From Microbacterium radiodurans (GTDB taxonomy: Bacteria > Actinomycetota > Actinomycetes > Actinomycetales > Microbacteriaceae), in NCBI RefSeq assembly GCF_008710705.1, contig NZ_VYRZ01000003.1, forward strand, positions 672,758 through 736,757: DNA of 64,000 nucleotides, given 5' to 3'. How positions within the stretch are numbered: the first letter of the stretch is position 1; the number at the start of each line of letters is the position of its first letter. Position numbers and translations under genes: made by a program. Of the stretch, positions 34,376 to 41,501 are shown in pieces. A model generated the notes under the pieces. That model was given only the letters and a program-made list of their open reading frames with translations, was not told the origin of the DNA and made no database searches.

Positions 34376-35023
34376 GTGGACGAGACTCCACCGCGCCACC
34401 ACGGACCGGTGGCCATCCGGCTCGTCCGGCCGCGCGACGCGCGCGTCCTGCAGAACGAGCTGCTCTCCAATCGATCGTGGCTCAGCCGCTGGGAGGCGAC
34501 GAGTCCCGACGGGCCGGTGTCGTTCGACATGCGTCTCGGCATCCGGCGTCTGCTCCAGCAGTACCGTGACGGCGGCAGCATCCCCTTCGTCATGGAGTAC
34601 AACGGCGAGGTCGCCGGCCAGCTGAACGTCTGGGGCATCGCGCGCGGTTCGCTCTCGTCGGCCACGATCGGGTATTGGGTGAGCGAGCGGTTCGCCGGGC
34701 GGGGGATCACTCCCACGGCCGTCGCGCTCGCGACCGACCTGTGCTTCACCGAGATGCGCCTGCACCGCATGGAGATCTGCATCCGCCCCGAGAACACCGC
34801 GAGCCTGCGGATCGTCGAGAAGCTCGGCTTCCGCTACGAGGGGCTGCGGCGTCGCTACATCCACATCGACGGCGACTGGCGCGACCACTTCGCCTTCGCG
34901 CTCCTCGCCGAGGACGTCCCGGCGGGTGTGCTGCGCCGCTGGCTCGACGGGCGCGTACCGCCCGGAGCCGGTGCGGTGCCCCTCGCGGACCGTCGCGCCG
35001 CCGGCATCGAACCTTCAAGCTGA
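34376..35023 (+). CDS. GNAT family N-acetyltransferase (RimJ-like)
   Basis: The 215-residue protein has the GNAT acetyl-CoA motif in YWVSERFAGRGITPTAVAL and the typical IRPENTASLRIVEKLGF near residue 145. This is characteristic of the RimJ/RimL branch that acetylates N-termini of ribosomal or other proteins, although the substrate here is unknown. A GTG start follows CGGA. It lies 19 bases after galU, probably in the same transcript. A hairpin follows at 35036-35061. Confidence 0.9.
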   Translation: MDETPPRHHGPVAIRLVRPRDARVLQNELLSNRSWLSRWEATSPDGPVSFDMRLGIRRLLQQYRDGGSIPFVMEYNGEVAGQLNVWGIARGSLSSATIGYWVSERFAGRGITPTAVALATDLCFTEMRLHRMEICIRPENTASLRIVEKLGFRYEGLRRRYIHIDGDWRDHFAFALLAEDVPAGVLRRWLDGRVPPGAGAVPLADRRAAGIEPSS

Positions 35024-35035
35024 ACCCGAACCTCA

Positions 35036-35061
35036 GACACGCGGGCGCGCTGGCGCGTGTC
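35036..35061 (+). terminator. hairpin after the galU/acetyltransferase unit
   Basis: GACACGCG (35036-35043) pairs perfectly with CGCGTGTC (35054-35061) across a 10-base loop, 12 bases after the stop codon. Confidence 0.65.
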
Positions 35062-35089
35062 GTGCCCCGGGCGCTCTAGCGTTGTCCCC

Positions 35090-35989
35090 ATGGGTGGGCA
35101 GATCTTCGGCGGCGGCGTCATCGTCCTCGTCGCGGCGGCATTGTGGATGGTCTATCTGCTGCCGAGCTGGCACAGCCGGCACCGCTTCGATGCCGCCGAG
35201 CGCAACGCGATCCGCCTGAATCAGGCGCTGCGCGTGCTCGCGGAATCCGCCGAGACGCCGCGTGAGGTGCAGGTCGAGCTCACCGCTCGCACCGCTCTCG
35301 CCCAGCAGAAGCTCGCGCGCCGCGTGCAGCACGAGCGCGAGCAGGAGCGCCTCGAGGCCGACCGTCGGCGTCTGGCCGAGGCACGTCGTGAGGCCCGGGT
35401 AGCCCGGGCGCAGACCGCCGACCTCCGTCGGTCGCAGACCCGCCGTCGCGTCCGCCTCGGGGCGACCGTCGCGGCTGCGGCATCGCTCGCCCTGGCGGGC
35501 TGGGGCGTCTTCCTCGCGATCACCACGGGTGCGAGCATCGTGCTGTGGTCGGCCACCGCGGCCTTCGCCGTCGCCGCGGTCGTGCTGCGTCAGCTGGCCG
35601 TCGTGGCGCGTCGCGCGGTCGCCCGTCCCGCCGCGCAGACGGCCCCGCAGGCCGCCGACACCATCGCGGCTGCGCCGCAGCTGCAGGACCTGGCCGTCAC
35701 CGATGTCCGTCTGACGTGGACGCCGCGCGAACTGCCTCGGCCGCTCACGGCCTCGGCCGGTTCGCAGGCCGCCGCCGTGCTCGACGAGGTCGACGCCCGC
35801 GAGGCGCTTCGCCAGGCCGCCGTGACCGAAGCGATCCGCGAGGAGGCCGCGCGTCGCCGGCCCGCGTCGCTCGAGGCGACTCGCGCCGCACGCAGCGCCG
35901 AGCCCGACTTCGCGCGGATGGGCGTCGTCGACGATCGCGAGATCGAGGACCACGTGCGTCGGCTGCTGCAGCAGCGCGCTGCCGGCTGA
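35090..35989 (+). CDS. hypothetical membrane protein with coiled coil, 299 aa
   Basis: An N-terminal membrane helix (GGGVIVLVAAALWMVYLLP, residues 6-24) is followed by a long charged coiled coil (residues 60-125, EREQERLEADRRRLAEARRE). Two more membrane helices follow (about 125-150 and 153-175), and then a cytoplasmic C-terminal part ending DHVRRLLQQRAAG. I do not recognise a named family, though such proteins are common in Microbacteriaceae. TAGCGT ends 7 bases before the ATG, indicating a leaderless mRNA. Confidence 0.85.
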   Translation: MGGQIFGGGVIVLVAAALWMVYLLPSWHSRHRFDAAERNAIRLNQALRVLAESAETPREVQVELTARTALAQQKLARRVQHEREQERLEADRRRLAEARREARVARAQTADLRRSQTRRRVRLGATVAAAASLALAGWGVFLAITTGASIVLWSATAAFAVAAVVLRQLAVVARRAVARPAAQTAPQAADTIAAAPQLQDLAVTDVRLTWTPRELPRPLTASAGSQAAAVLDEVDAREALRQAAVTEAIREEAARRRPASLEATRAARSAEPDFARMGVVDDREIEDHVRRLLQQRAAG

Positions 35990-36005
35990 CCGGGGCGCGC
36001 GCCGC

Positions 36006-37199
36006 TCATCCCTCGAACAGGACCCGTCCCGCCCCGACGACGAGCCGGCGCGCCGGTGTGCGCACCAGGGCGTCCATCGGGTTCTCGGCGTCGACGAGCA
36101 CGATGTCGGCCCGATCGCCGACGCGCAGCGCGTTCGGCGCCAGTCCGATGAACGGTGCGGACGCGCCGGTGGCGATGTCGACGACGCGTCGCAGGTCCTC
36201 GTCGCGCACGAGGCCGGCGGCGCGGGCGTACTGCCATGCGATGCCGAGCAGATCGCCCGTGCCGTAAGGGCTCCACAGATCGCGGATGCCGTCGGTGCCG
36301 AACCCGAGGCGGACCCCCGCGGCATCCAGTTCCGCCAGCGGCAGCTGGGGGAGGCGCAGCGGGGCGACGGTCGTCATCGTGATGTCCTGCGCGGCGAGGG
36401 CCGCGAGGAGGTCGGCTCGTCGGTGCGGGTCGACCTGCGCGATCGCGAAGCCGTGCGCGATGTTGACCCTCCCGGCGAGCCCGAGCCGCTCGGTCCGATC
36501 GATGATGAGCTCGATCTGGAATGCGCCGAGGTCGGCGGAATCGTGGAGGTGGATGTCGATCCCGACGCCGCGGTCGGCGGCGATCGCGAAGATCCCGTCG
36601 AGCTGCCCCACCGGGTCGCGATCGATCGAGGCGGGGTCGAGCCCGCCGATGACGTCCGCGCCGCCGCGAGCCGCCTCGTCGAGCAGGTCGAGCACGCCGG
36701 GGCGCCGGAGCACTCCGTCCTGCGGGAACGCCACGATCTGCAGGGCGACGGCCTCGCCGTACGCGGCCGCAGCCTCGCGGACGCACTCGATGCCCCGCTG
36801 CGCGACCCCGAGGTCGACGTCGACATGCGAGCGCACCGCCGTCGTGCCGTGACGCACGAACTCGGCGAGCACCCGGGCGGAGGTCTCGACGCTCGGGATC
36901 CCGAGCTCGTCGCGACGGGCGCGTTCGTGCTGAATGCGCCCGTCGGTGCCGCCCGCTCCGCCGTACGGCTGCCACGGCAGACCCCACCACGACTTGTCGA
37001 CGTGCGCGTGGGCGTTCACGAGCCCGGGGAGGGCGAGACGGCCGCATCCGTCGATCGTCCCGGCGTCGGCCGGGGACGCGCATTCCGCCGTCGCGGCGGG
37101 GGTCACCGCGACGATGGCGCCGTCTCTGATCGCGAGGTCGCTGGACTCCGCGCCGAGCGGGCGGACGTTGCGGATCAGGGTCACGGCGCGGTGCTGCAT
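36006..37199 (-). CDS. amidohydrolase family protein (cytosine deaminase-like)
   Basis: The 397-residue protein has the amidohydrolase metal motif GLVNAHAHVDKSWW (HxH, near residues 62-64). Later ligands include DIHLHDSAD and NIAHGFA (His), with the final Asp in GFGTDGIRDLWSPYG. ENPMDALVRTP-type endings and RVGDRADIVLVDAENP are typical of the cytosine deaminase and atrazine chlorohydrolase-like branch. It hydrolyses C-N bonds of an unknown cyclic amide or amine. GACAAT ends 6 bases upstream of the ATG, and GGAGG is directly adjacent to it, so the start may be leaderless. Confidence 0.9.
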   Translation of the reverse strand: MQHRAVTLIRNVRPLGAESSDLAIRDGAIVAVTPAATAECASPADAGTIDGCGRLALPGLVNAHAHVDKSWWGLPWQPYGGAGGTDGRIQHERARRDELGIPSVETSARVLAEFVRHGTTAVRSHVDVDLGVAQRGIECVREAAAAYGEAVALQIVAFPQDGVLRRPGVLDLLDEAARGGADVIGGLDPASIDRDPVGQLDGIFAIAADRGVGIDIHLHDSADLGAFQIELIIDRTERLGLAGRVNIAHGFAIAQVDPHRRADLLAALAAQDITMTTVAPLRLPQLPLAELDAAGVRLGFGTDGIRDLWSPYGTGDLLGIAWQYARAAGLVRDEDLRRVVDIATGASAPFIGLAPNALRVGDRADIVLVDAENPMDALVRTPARRLVVGAGRVLFEG

Positions 37200-37277
37200 C
37201 CCTCCATTGTCCGCCCCGTCGCCGGACCGTCGGTGGCGCGGGAGGCCGGTTCCACCGTGATAGTGTGGGGGAGTTCC

Positions 37278-37350
37278 GGGCCTGTGGCGCAGTTGGTAGC
37301 GCGCTTCGTTCGCAATGAAGAGGTCAGGGGTTCGAATCCCCTCAGGTCCA
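37278..37350 (+). tRNA. tRNA-Ala (CGC)
   Basis: A full cloverleaf can be drawn. The acceptor GGGCCTG (37278-37284) pairs with CAGGTCC (37343-37349) with one G-U. The D arm is GCGC/GCGC around AGTTGGTA. The anticodon stem CTTCG/TGAAG encloses TTCGCAA with anticodon CGC. The T arm is AGGGG-TTCGAAT-CCCCT. The discriminator is A37350 and CCA is not encoded. Anticodon CGC reads GCG, an Ala codon frequent in this genome. Confidence 0.97.
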
Positions 37351-37360
37351 CCGAAACCAT

Positions 37361-37392
37361 CGAATGGCTCACCCGCCCGGGTGGGCCATTCG
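37361..37392 (+). terminator. terminator after tRNA-Ala
   Basis: CGAATGGC (37361-37368) pairs with GCCATTCG (37385-37392), with an inner CACCC/GGGTG stem around CGCC. The hairpin begins 10 bases after the tRNA and lacks a T-run. Confidence 0.8.
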
Positions 37393-37451
37393 TCGTCACG
37401 ACGGGCTCGGGCATAGGGTGGTCTGTCGGATGAGCCTCCGAGAACCGGGAA

Positions 37452-37550
37452 GCGAGGTGAGGTGCTCCATGAGCGGTGATAGTCGCCATCACGAACCCAG
37501 CGCCTCGCGCGCGCCCGGCCTGCTCGTCGACTGATCCTCCGAGCGAGGCG
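37452..37550 (+). promoter_or_regulatory. structured 5' leader of mgtE with alternative pairings
   Basis: GCGCCTCGC (37500-37508) can pair with upstream GCGAGG (37452-37457), which overlaps the ribosome-binding site of a leader ORF. It can also pair with downstream GCGAGGCG (37543-37550). A small stem, GTGAT/ATCAC (37476-37480 and 37488-37492), lies between. The AGGTGAGG sequence recalls the start of the M-box magnesium riboswitch, but I cannot find the other conserved M-box blocks. Control of mgtE by magnesium through this leader is inference. Confidence 0.45.
37469..37534 (+). CDS. leader peptide ORF upstream of mgtE, 21 aa
   Basis: An ATG at 37469 with AGGTG-AGG upstream (8-base spacing) opens a 21-codon frame: MSGDSRHHEPSASRAPGLLV, then Asp and TGA. 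It ends 56 bases before the mgtE start. The middle of the ORF contains the segment that can form either of two exclusive helices, as in ribosome-controlled attenuators. Translation is not proven. Confidence 0.4.
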   Translation: MSGDSRHHEPSASRAPGLLVD

Positions 37551-37590
37551 GCGCCCGCGTGTGCGCGCCCCCGTCGAGAGGAGAGCTCCC

Positions 37591-38949
37591 GTGACCCCGG
37601 AGCAGATCAACGAACTGACCATCGTCGTCGACGGCATCGCCGCACCGTTGACCCGCGGCGACCTGCCGTCGGCTCGGGCCGCGCTCGCGACCGTCGAGCC
37701 GGAGCGGCTCGCCGATGTGCTCGAACGCCTCGACGGGCGGCGACGGGCGGTCGCGTACCGGCTGCTGCCGAAGGACCACGCGCTGCACGTCTTCGAGGAC
37801 CTCTCGCCCAACCTCCAGGGTGAGCTGATCGGCGACCTGCGCGACGCCGAGGTCGCCCAGATCTTCGCCGACCTCGACCCCGACGACCGGGTCTGGCTCG
37901 TCGACGAGCTTCCGGCCTCGCTGGCGTCCCGACTCATGCGCGGGCTGCCGGGCCGCGAGCGGGAGATGACCGCAGCCGTCCTCGGGTACCGTCGCGGCTC
38001 GATCGGCCGGCGGATGAGCCCGGAGTTCGTGTCGCTGCCCGAGACCGCCACGGCCGCCGTCGCGCTCGCGCGCGTCCGGTCCCGCCTCGACGACGCCGAG
38101 ACGGTGTACACACTGCCGGTGGTGGATGCCGGGCGCCGCGTGATCGGCGTCGTGAGCCTCCGCGATCTGCTGCGCGCCGGGCCGGACGCCCCGATCGGCG
38201 AGCTGATGCAGCCGGCGCAGACGGCCGGCGTGGACGACGACGCCGAGAGCGCGGCGCGGCGCTGCACCGATCGGGGGCTTCTGGCGCTGCCGGTGGTCGA
38301 CAGCGAGGAGCGGCTCGTCGGCATCCTCACGGTCGATGACGCGGCGCGCATCCTCGAGCACGAGGAGAGCGAGGATGCAGCTCGTCAGGGCGGCGCCGAG
38401 CCGCTTCGCCGGCCGTACCTGTCTACTCCCATCGCGCAGATCGTCCGGTCGCGGGTGGTGTGGCTGCTCGTCCTCGCGGTCGGGGCGACCCTCACCGTCC
38501 AGGTGCTGTCGGTGTTCGAGGCGACCCTCGAGCAGATCACGGTGCTCGCTCTGTTCGTGCCGCTCCTCATCGGCACGGGCGGCAACACCGGCAATCAGGC
38601 GGCGACCACCGTGACGCGTGCGCTCGCGCTCGGCGACGTCCGCACCCGGGACGTGCTGCGGGTGCTCGGACGCGAGGTGCGGGTGGGTCTCATGCTCGGC
38701 GGCATCCTCGGGACCATCGGCTTCGCGGTGACGAGCCTCGTCTACGATCCGCTCATCGGCACGGTGATCGGTGCGACCCTCCTCGCGGTCTGCACGATGG
38801 CCGCGACGGTCGGCGGCGCCATGCCCCTCGTGGCGCGCGCCATCCGCGTCGACCCGGCCGTGTTCTCCAACCCGTTCATCACCACGTTCGTCGACGCCTC
38901 GGGTCTCGTGCTGTACTTCCTCATCGCCCGGGCCGTCCTGCAGATCTGA
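37591..38949 (+). CDS. mgtE: magnesium transporter MgtE
   Basis: The 452-residue channel has the cytosolic MgtE N domain (residues 10-125, ERLADVLERLDG, LRDAEVAQIFADLDPDD), a CBS pair (about 135-255, with VYTLPVVDAGRRVIGVVSL and LALPVVDSEERLVGILTV) and five C-terminal membrane helices. The family pore motif is GTGGNTGNQAATTVTRAL. Mg binding at the N/CBS domains closes the pore. A GTG start follows GAGAGGAGA. The structured leader upstream suggests RNA-level control. Confidence 0.95.
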   Translation: MTPEQINELTIVVDGIAAPLTRGDLPSARAALATVEPERLADVLERLDGRRRAVAYRLLPKDHALHVFEDLSPNLQGELIGDLRDAEVAQIFADLDPDDRVWLVDELPASLASRLMRGLPGREREMTAAVLGYRRGSIGRRMSPEFVSLPETATAAVALARVRSRLDDAETVYTLPVVDAGRRVIGVVSLRDLLRAGPDAPIGELMQPAQTAGVDDDAESAARRCTDRGLLALPVVDSEERLVGILTVDDAARILEHEESEDAARQGGAEPLRRPYLSTPIAQIVRSRVVWLLVLAVGATLTVQVLSVFEATLEQITVLALFVPLLIGTGGNTGNQAATTVTRALALGDVRTRDVLRVLGREVRVGLMLGGILGTIGFAVTSLVYDPLIGTVIGATLLAVCTMAATVGGAMPLVARAIRVDPAVFSNPFITTFVDASGLVLYFLIARAVLQI

Positions 38950-38970
38950 CCCGCCGCGGCCTCCTGCTCC

Positions 38971-39018
38971 GGTTCCGGCTCCGGCTGCGGTTCCGGCTCC
39001 GGCTCCGGCTCCGGTTCC
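38971..39018 (+). repeat. hexanucleotide tandem repeat
   Basis: Eight consecutive hexamers: GGTTCC, GGCTCC, GGCTGC, GGTTCC, GGCTCC three times, GGTTCC. They abut the left end of palindromic element A. Three similar units (39214-39231) abut element B in the same way. Confidence 0.9.
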
Positions 39019-39148
39019 GGGATGCAAGGCATCGTGCGCGACGCGCCGGCGTGGATGCCGCCGAACCGGCGCGCCGGTTCGCCGGCGTGGATGCCGCCGA
39101 ACCGGCGCGCCGGCCATGATCCGTTGCATCCCGGTACGAGCCGGGCGG
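39019..39148. repeat. intergenic palindromic element, copy A
   Basis: The left end GGGATGCAAGGCATC (39019-39033) is largely complementary to the right end GATCCGTTGCATCCC (39118-39132). Inside is a 36-base tandem duplication (39045-39080 and 39081-39113). The element is followed by GGTACGAGCCGGGCGG (39133-39148), also found after copy B. Confidence 0.8.
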
Positions 39149-39231
39149 GGATCGAATCTCGGCTCGGTTGCTCGCCCGCTGGTGTCGGGTCGCATGTGCC
39201 TCAGCCCGCCGCCGGCTCCGGCTCCGGTGCC

Positions 39232-39325
39232 GGGATGCAAGGCATCGTGCGCGACGCGCCGGTTCGGATGCCGCCTAGGCGGCGCGCCGGCCATGATCCC
39301 TTGCATCCCGGTACGAGCCGGGCGG
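39232..39325. repeat. intergenic palindromic element, copy B
   Basis: The left end GGGATGCAAGGCATC (39232-39246) and right end GATCCCTTGCATCCC (39295-39309) bound a 78-base palindrome with an inner GACGCGCCGG / CCGGCGCG stem and a short GCCGCCTAGGCGGC self-complementary core. GGTACGAGCCGGGCGG follows. It ends 21 bases before the stop of the convergent dehydrogenase gene and may terminate both transcripts. Confidence 0.8.
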
Positions 39326-39346
39326 CCCCGCGCACTCGCGGGAGGG

Positions 39347-40420
39347 TCAGACGAGGGCCTCGCGGGCTGCTCCGACGGCGAGTCGCTCGGCGGCGAGCGA
39401 CTCCGCGGCGGCGAGCGGGGTCGAACCGCGGGCATCCGCTTCGTCGAAGATCCGTCGGACGGTATCCCCGATCGCCGTGACGCGCGTCATGATCTCGGCG
39501 CGGCTGCCGCGGTGCTCGGCGGCGAGGTCGAGCCAGATGACACCGCCGGCGTTCACGACGAAGTCGGGAGCGTAGAGGATGCCGCGCGCAGCCAGCCGCT
39601 CCGCTCCGGAGTGATGCGCGAGCGGGTTGTTCGCCGGGCCGCACACGGCGCGGGCGGCGAGCTCGTCGATGACCTCGTCGGTCAGCACGCCGCCGATTCC
39701 GGCGGGGACGAAGACGTCGGCCTCGATCCGGTGCGCCTCGCTCGGCTCCACCCACGTGGCGCCGAGGTCGGCCGCGAGCGCGCGCTTGGCCGGATCGACG
39801 TCGGTGACGGTGAGCACGGCGCCCTCGGCGGCGAGCTGGAGGGCGAGGCGGCTGCCGACCTGACCGAGTCCGGCGATCGTGATGCGGCGCCCCGCCGCCG
39901 ACTCCGCGCCGGCGGCACGCTCCAGCGTCGCGAGCAGCGCCGCGTGCACGCCCACGCTCGTGGGGCCGGCGGGCTCGCCCGAGCCGCCGACGCGGTCGGG
40001 GAGGCCGACCACGTGACGGGTCCGTTCGCTCACGACGAGCATGTCCTCGGTCGTGGAGCCGACGTCCTCCGCCGTCCGGTACGAGCCGCCGAGGGTCTCG
40101 ACGGCGTCGCCGAGGTCGAGGTAGGCGGCGCGCCGCCGCTCGCCGGCCAGCACGGTGCCCTCGGGCAGCCCGATCACGGCCTTGCCGCCTCCCGCGTCGA
40201 GCCCGGCCGCGGCGTTCTTCAGCGTCATCGCGGCCGAGAGGCGCAACGCGTCCTGGAGCGCGTGGCTCCAGTCGGGATAGGTCCAGGCGCGGGCGCCGCC
40301 GAGCGCGGGGCCGAGCGTCGAGGAGTGGAGCGCGACGGCGATGAACAGGCCGCTCCGGCGCCCCGTGATCACCTCCACCCGCTCGTGGGTGAAATCGGGC
40401 AGGGGCAGGGCGTGCGTCAT
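39347..40420 (-). CDS. Glu/Leu/Phe/Val dehydrogenase family protein
   Basis: The 357-residue protein resembles leucine/valine dehydrogenases: GGARAWTYPDWSHALQDALR, the catalytic Lys region RLSAAMTLKNAAAGLDAGGGKAV (Lys near 68 and 80), ATAEDVG-type YRTAEDVGSTTEDM, and the NAD motif ITIAGLGQVGSRLALQL near residue 180. It reversibly deaminates a branched or aromatic amino acid. AGGA lies 6 bases before the ATG. It converges with mgtE across a repeat-filled gap. Confidence 0.92.
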   Translation of the reverse strand: MTHALPLPDFTHERVEVITGRRSGLFIAVALHSSTLGPALGGARAWTYPDWSHALQDALRLSAAMTLKNAAAGLDAGGGKAVIGLPEGTVLAGERRRAAYLDLGDAVETLGGSYRTAEDVGSTTEDMLVVSERTRHVVGLPDRVGGSGEPAGPTSVGVHAALLATLERAAGAESAAGRRITIAGLGQVGSRLALQLAAEGAVLTVTDVDPAKRALAADLGATWVEPSEAHRIEADVFVPAGIGGVLTDEVIDELAARAVCGPANNPLAHHSGAERLAARGILYAPDFVVNAGGVIWLDLAAEHRGSRAEIMTRVTAIGDTVRRIFDEADARGSTPLAAAESLAAERLAVGAAREALV

Positions 40421-40526
40421 CGCGGTCCTCTTCCGGCGGAGCCTCGTGGGCTCGTGCTCTTCGGATGCCGCGGCGTTGCGGCATCCGGGTCCATTGTGCA
40501 CCCGCGGCCGCCCCTAGGGTGGGACC

Positions 40527-41003
40527 GTGAGCGAACATCTGCCGTCCCGCAGCCGCCTCGTCCACGACGCGCTGCGCGCCGCCGGCATCCGGGGGGAGAT
40601 CATCGTCCTGCCCGATGCCGCTTCGACCGCGGCCCTCGCCGCCGCGGCTCTCGACGTCGAGGTCGGCGCGATCGCGAACAGCCTCGTCTTCTGGTCCGAC
40701 GGCGAGCCGCTGCTCGTGATGACGAGCGGTGCGCATCGCGTCGACACGGCGGCCCTCGCACGGCGGCTCGGACGCGGCGAGATCCGGCGGGCGAGCATCG
40801 ACCAGGTGCGCGCCGCGACGGGACAGGCGATCGGGGGCGTCGCGCCGACCGGGCATCCCACGCCCGTCGCGACGATCGTCGACGAGGACCTCTCCCGCTA
40901 TCCGCGCATCTGGGCGGCCGGCGGCACCCCGCACACCGTCTTCCCGCTCACCTTCGCCGAGCTGGTGTCGCTCACCGGCGGCGAGGTCGCGAGCGTCGTC
41001 TGA
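40527..41003 (+). CDS. YbaK/EbsC family aminoacyl-tRNA deacylase
   Basis: The 158-residue protein has the YbaK fold: LPDAASTAALAAAALDVEVG, GAIANSLVFWSDGEPLLVMTSG, the GQAIGGVAPTGHPTP loop and IWAAGGTPHTVFPLTFAEL. Relatives hydrolyse mischarged Cys- or Ala-tRNA. TAGGGT ends 6 bases before the GTG, so translation probably starts on a leaderless mRNA. It is divergent from the amino-acid dehydrogenase gene. Confidence 0.92.
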   Translation: MSEHLPSRSRLVHDALRAAGIRGEIIVLPDAASTAALAAAALDVEVGAIANSLVFWSDGEPLLVMTSGAHRVDTAALARRLGRGEIRRASIDQVRAATGQAIGGVAPTGHPTPVATIVDEDLSRYPRIWAAGGTPHTVFPLTFAELVSLTGGEVASVV

Positions 41004-41023
41004 GGATCCCCCGAGGGGCCACG

Positions 41024-41497
41024 TCAGGCGCGCGGGCTGTCGAACGACCAGGCGTCGGGATCGGTCGCGGACGCGACGTCCCAGTCGTCGGTGTCCCACG
41101 TGAAGGTCGCGACGCCGCATGTCGGCATCTGGCCGATCCGTCCGCCCGAGAGCTCCTCGGCCAGCACCGTCATGCCGGGGTCGTGGGCGACCAGCAGCAC
41201 CGCGTTCATTCCGCTCGCGGCGGCGGTGTCGCGCAGACGTCGTCCGCCCGCGCCGTAGAGCTCGGGGATGTGGTCGACGGGCAGGCCGAGCGCCTCGCCG
41301 AAGGAGGCCGCGGTCTCGCGCGCGCGGAGCGCCGTCGACGCGAGGATGCGGTCGACGCGGACGCCCGCATCGACGACACGCCGCGCCATCTCGGGGGCGT
41401 CGCGTCGTCCGCGCGCGTTGAGCGGCCGCTCGTGGTCGTCGAGACCGGGGGAGCCCCAGTCGCTCTTGGCGTGGCGCACGAGGATCAGAGTGGTCAC
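41024..41497 (-). CDS. SixA-type phosphohistidine phosphatase
   Basis: The 157-residue histidine-phosphatase-fold protein starts TTLILVRHAKSDW, with the catalytic His in RHAK. It has the second Arg in LASTALRARETA, ELYGAGGRRLRD and the late catalytic His in LLVAHDPGM. The lack of a large insertion fits the SixA group, which dephosphorylates His. A GTG start follows GGGAGG. The gene begins 4 bases after the DUF445 gene stop, so they form an operon. Confidence 0.9.
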   Translation of the reverse strand: MTTLILVRHAKSDWGSPGLDDHERPLNARGRRDAPEMARRVVDAGVRVDRILASTALRARETAASFGEALGLPVDHIPELYGAGGRRLRDTAAASGMNAVLLVAHDPGMTVLAEELSGGRIGQMPTCGVATFTWDTDDWDVASATDPDAWSFDSPRA

Positions 41498-41501
41498 GGC
41501 G

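Larger units (their letters stand above)
38950..39346. other. 397-base intergenic region filled by repeats
   Basis: Between the convergent mgtE and amino-acid dehydrogenase genes there is no credible gene. The region consists of eight GGCTCC-type hexamers, two palindromic elements of the GATGCAAGG family, and a short unique spacer (39149-39213). Gly/Ala-rich frames that cross it are products of the repeats. Confidence 0.75.

Noticed and set aside
37452..37550. Calling the mgtE leader an M-box riboswitch
   Set aside because: Only the AGGTGAGG start resembles the M-box. The other conserved blocks, such as the GCTAAAGC region, are not visible, so I left it as an unclassified structured leader.
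38971..39325. A CRISPR array
   Set aside because: The repeats are palindromic, of unequal length and contiguous with hexamer tracts; there are no regular unique spacers and no cas genes.
37489..39435. A long Gly/Ala/Thr-rich minus-strand frame across mgtE and the repeat region
   Set aside because: Its repeats come from the hexanucleotide and palindromic elements, and the remainder is antisense to mgtE.
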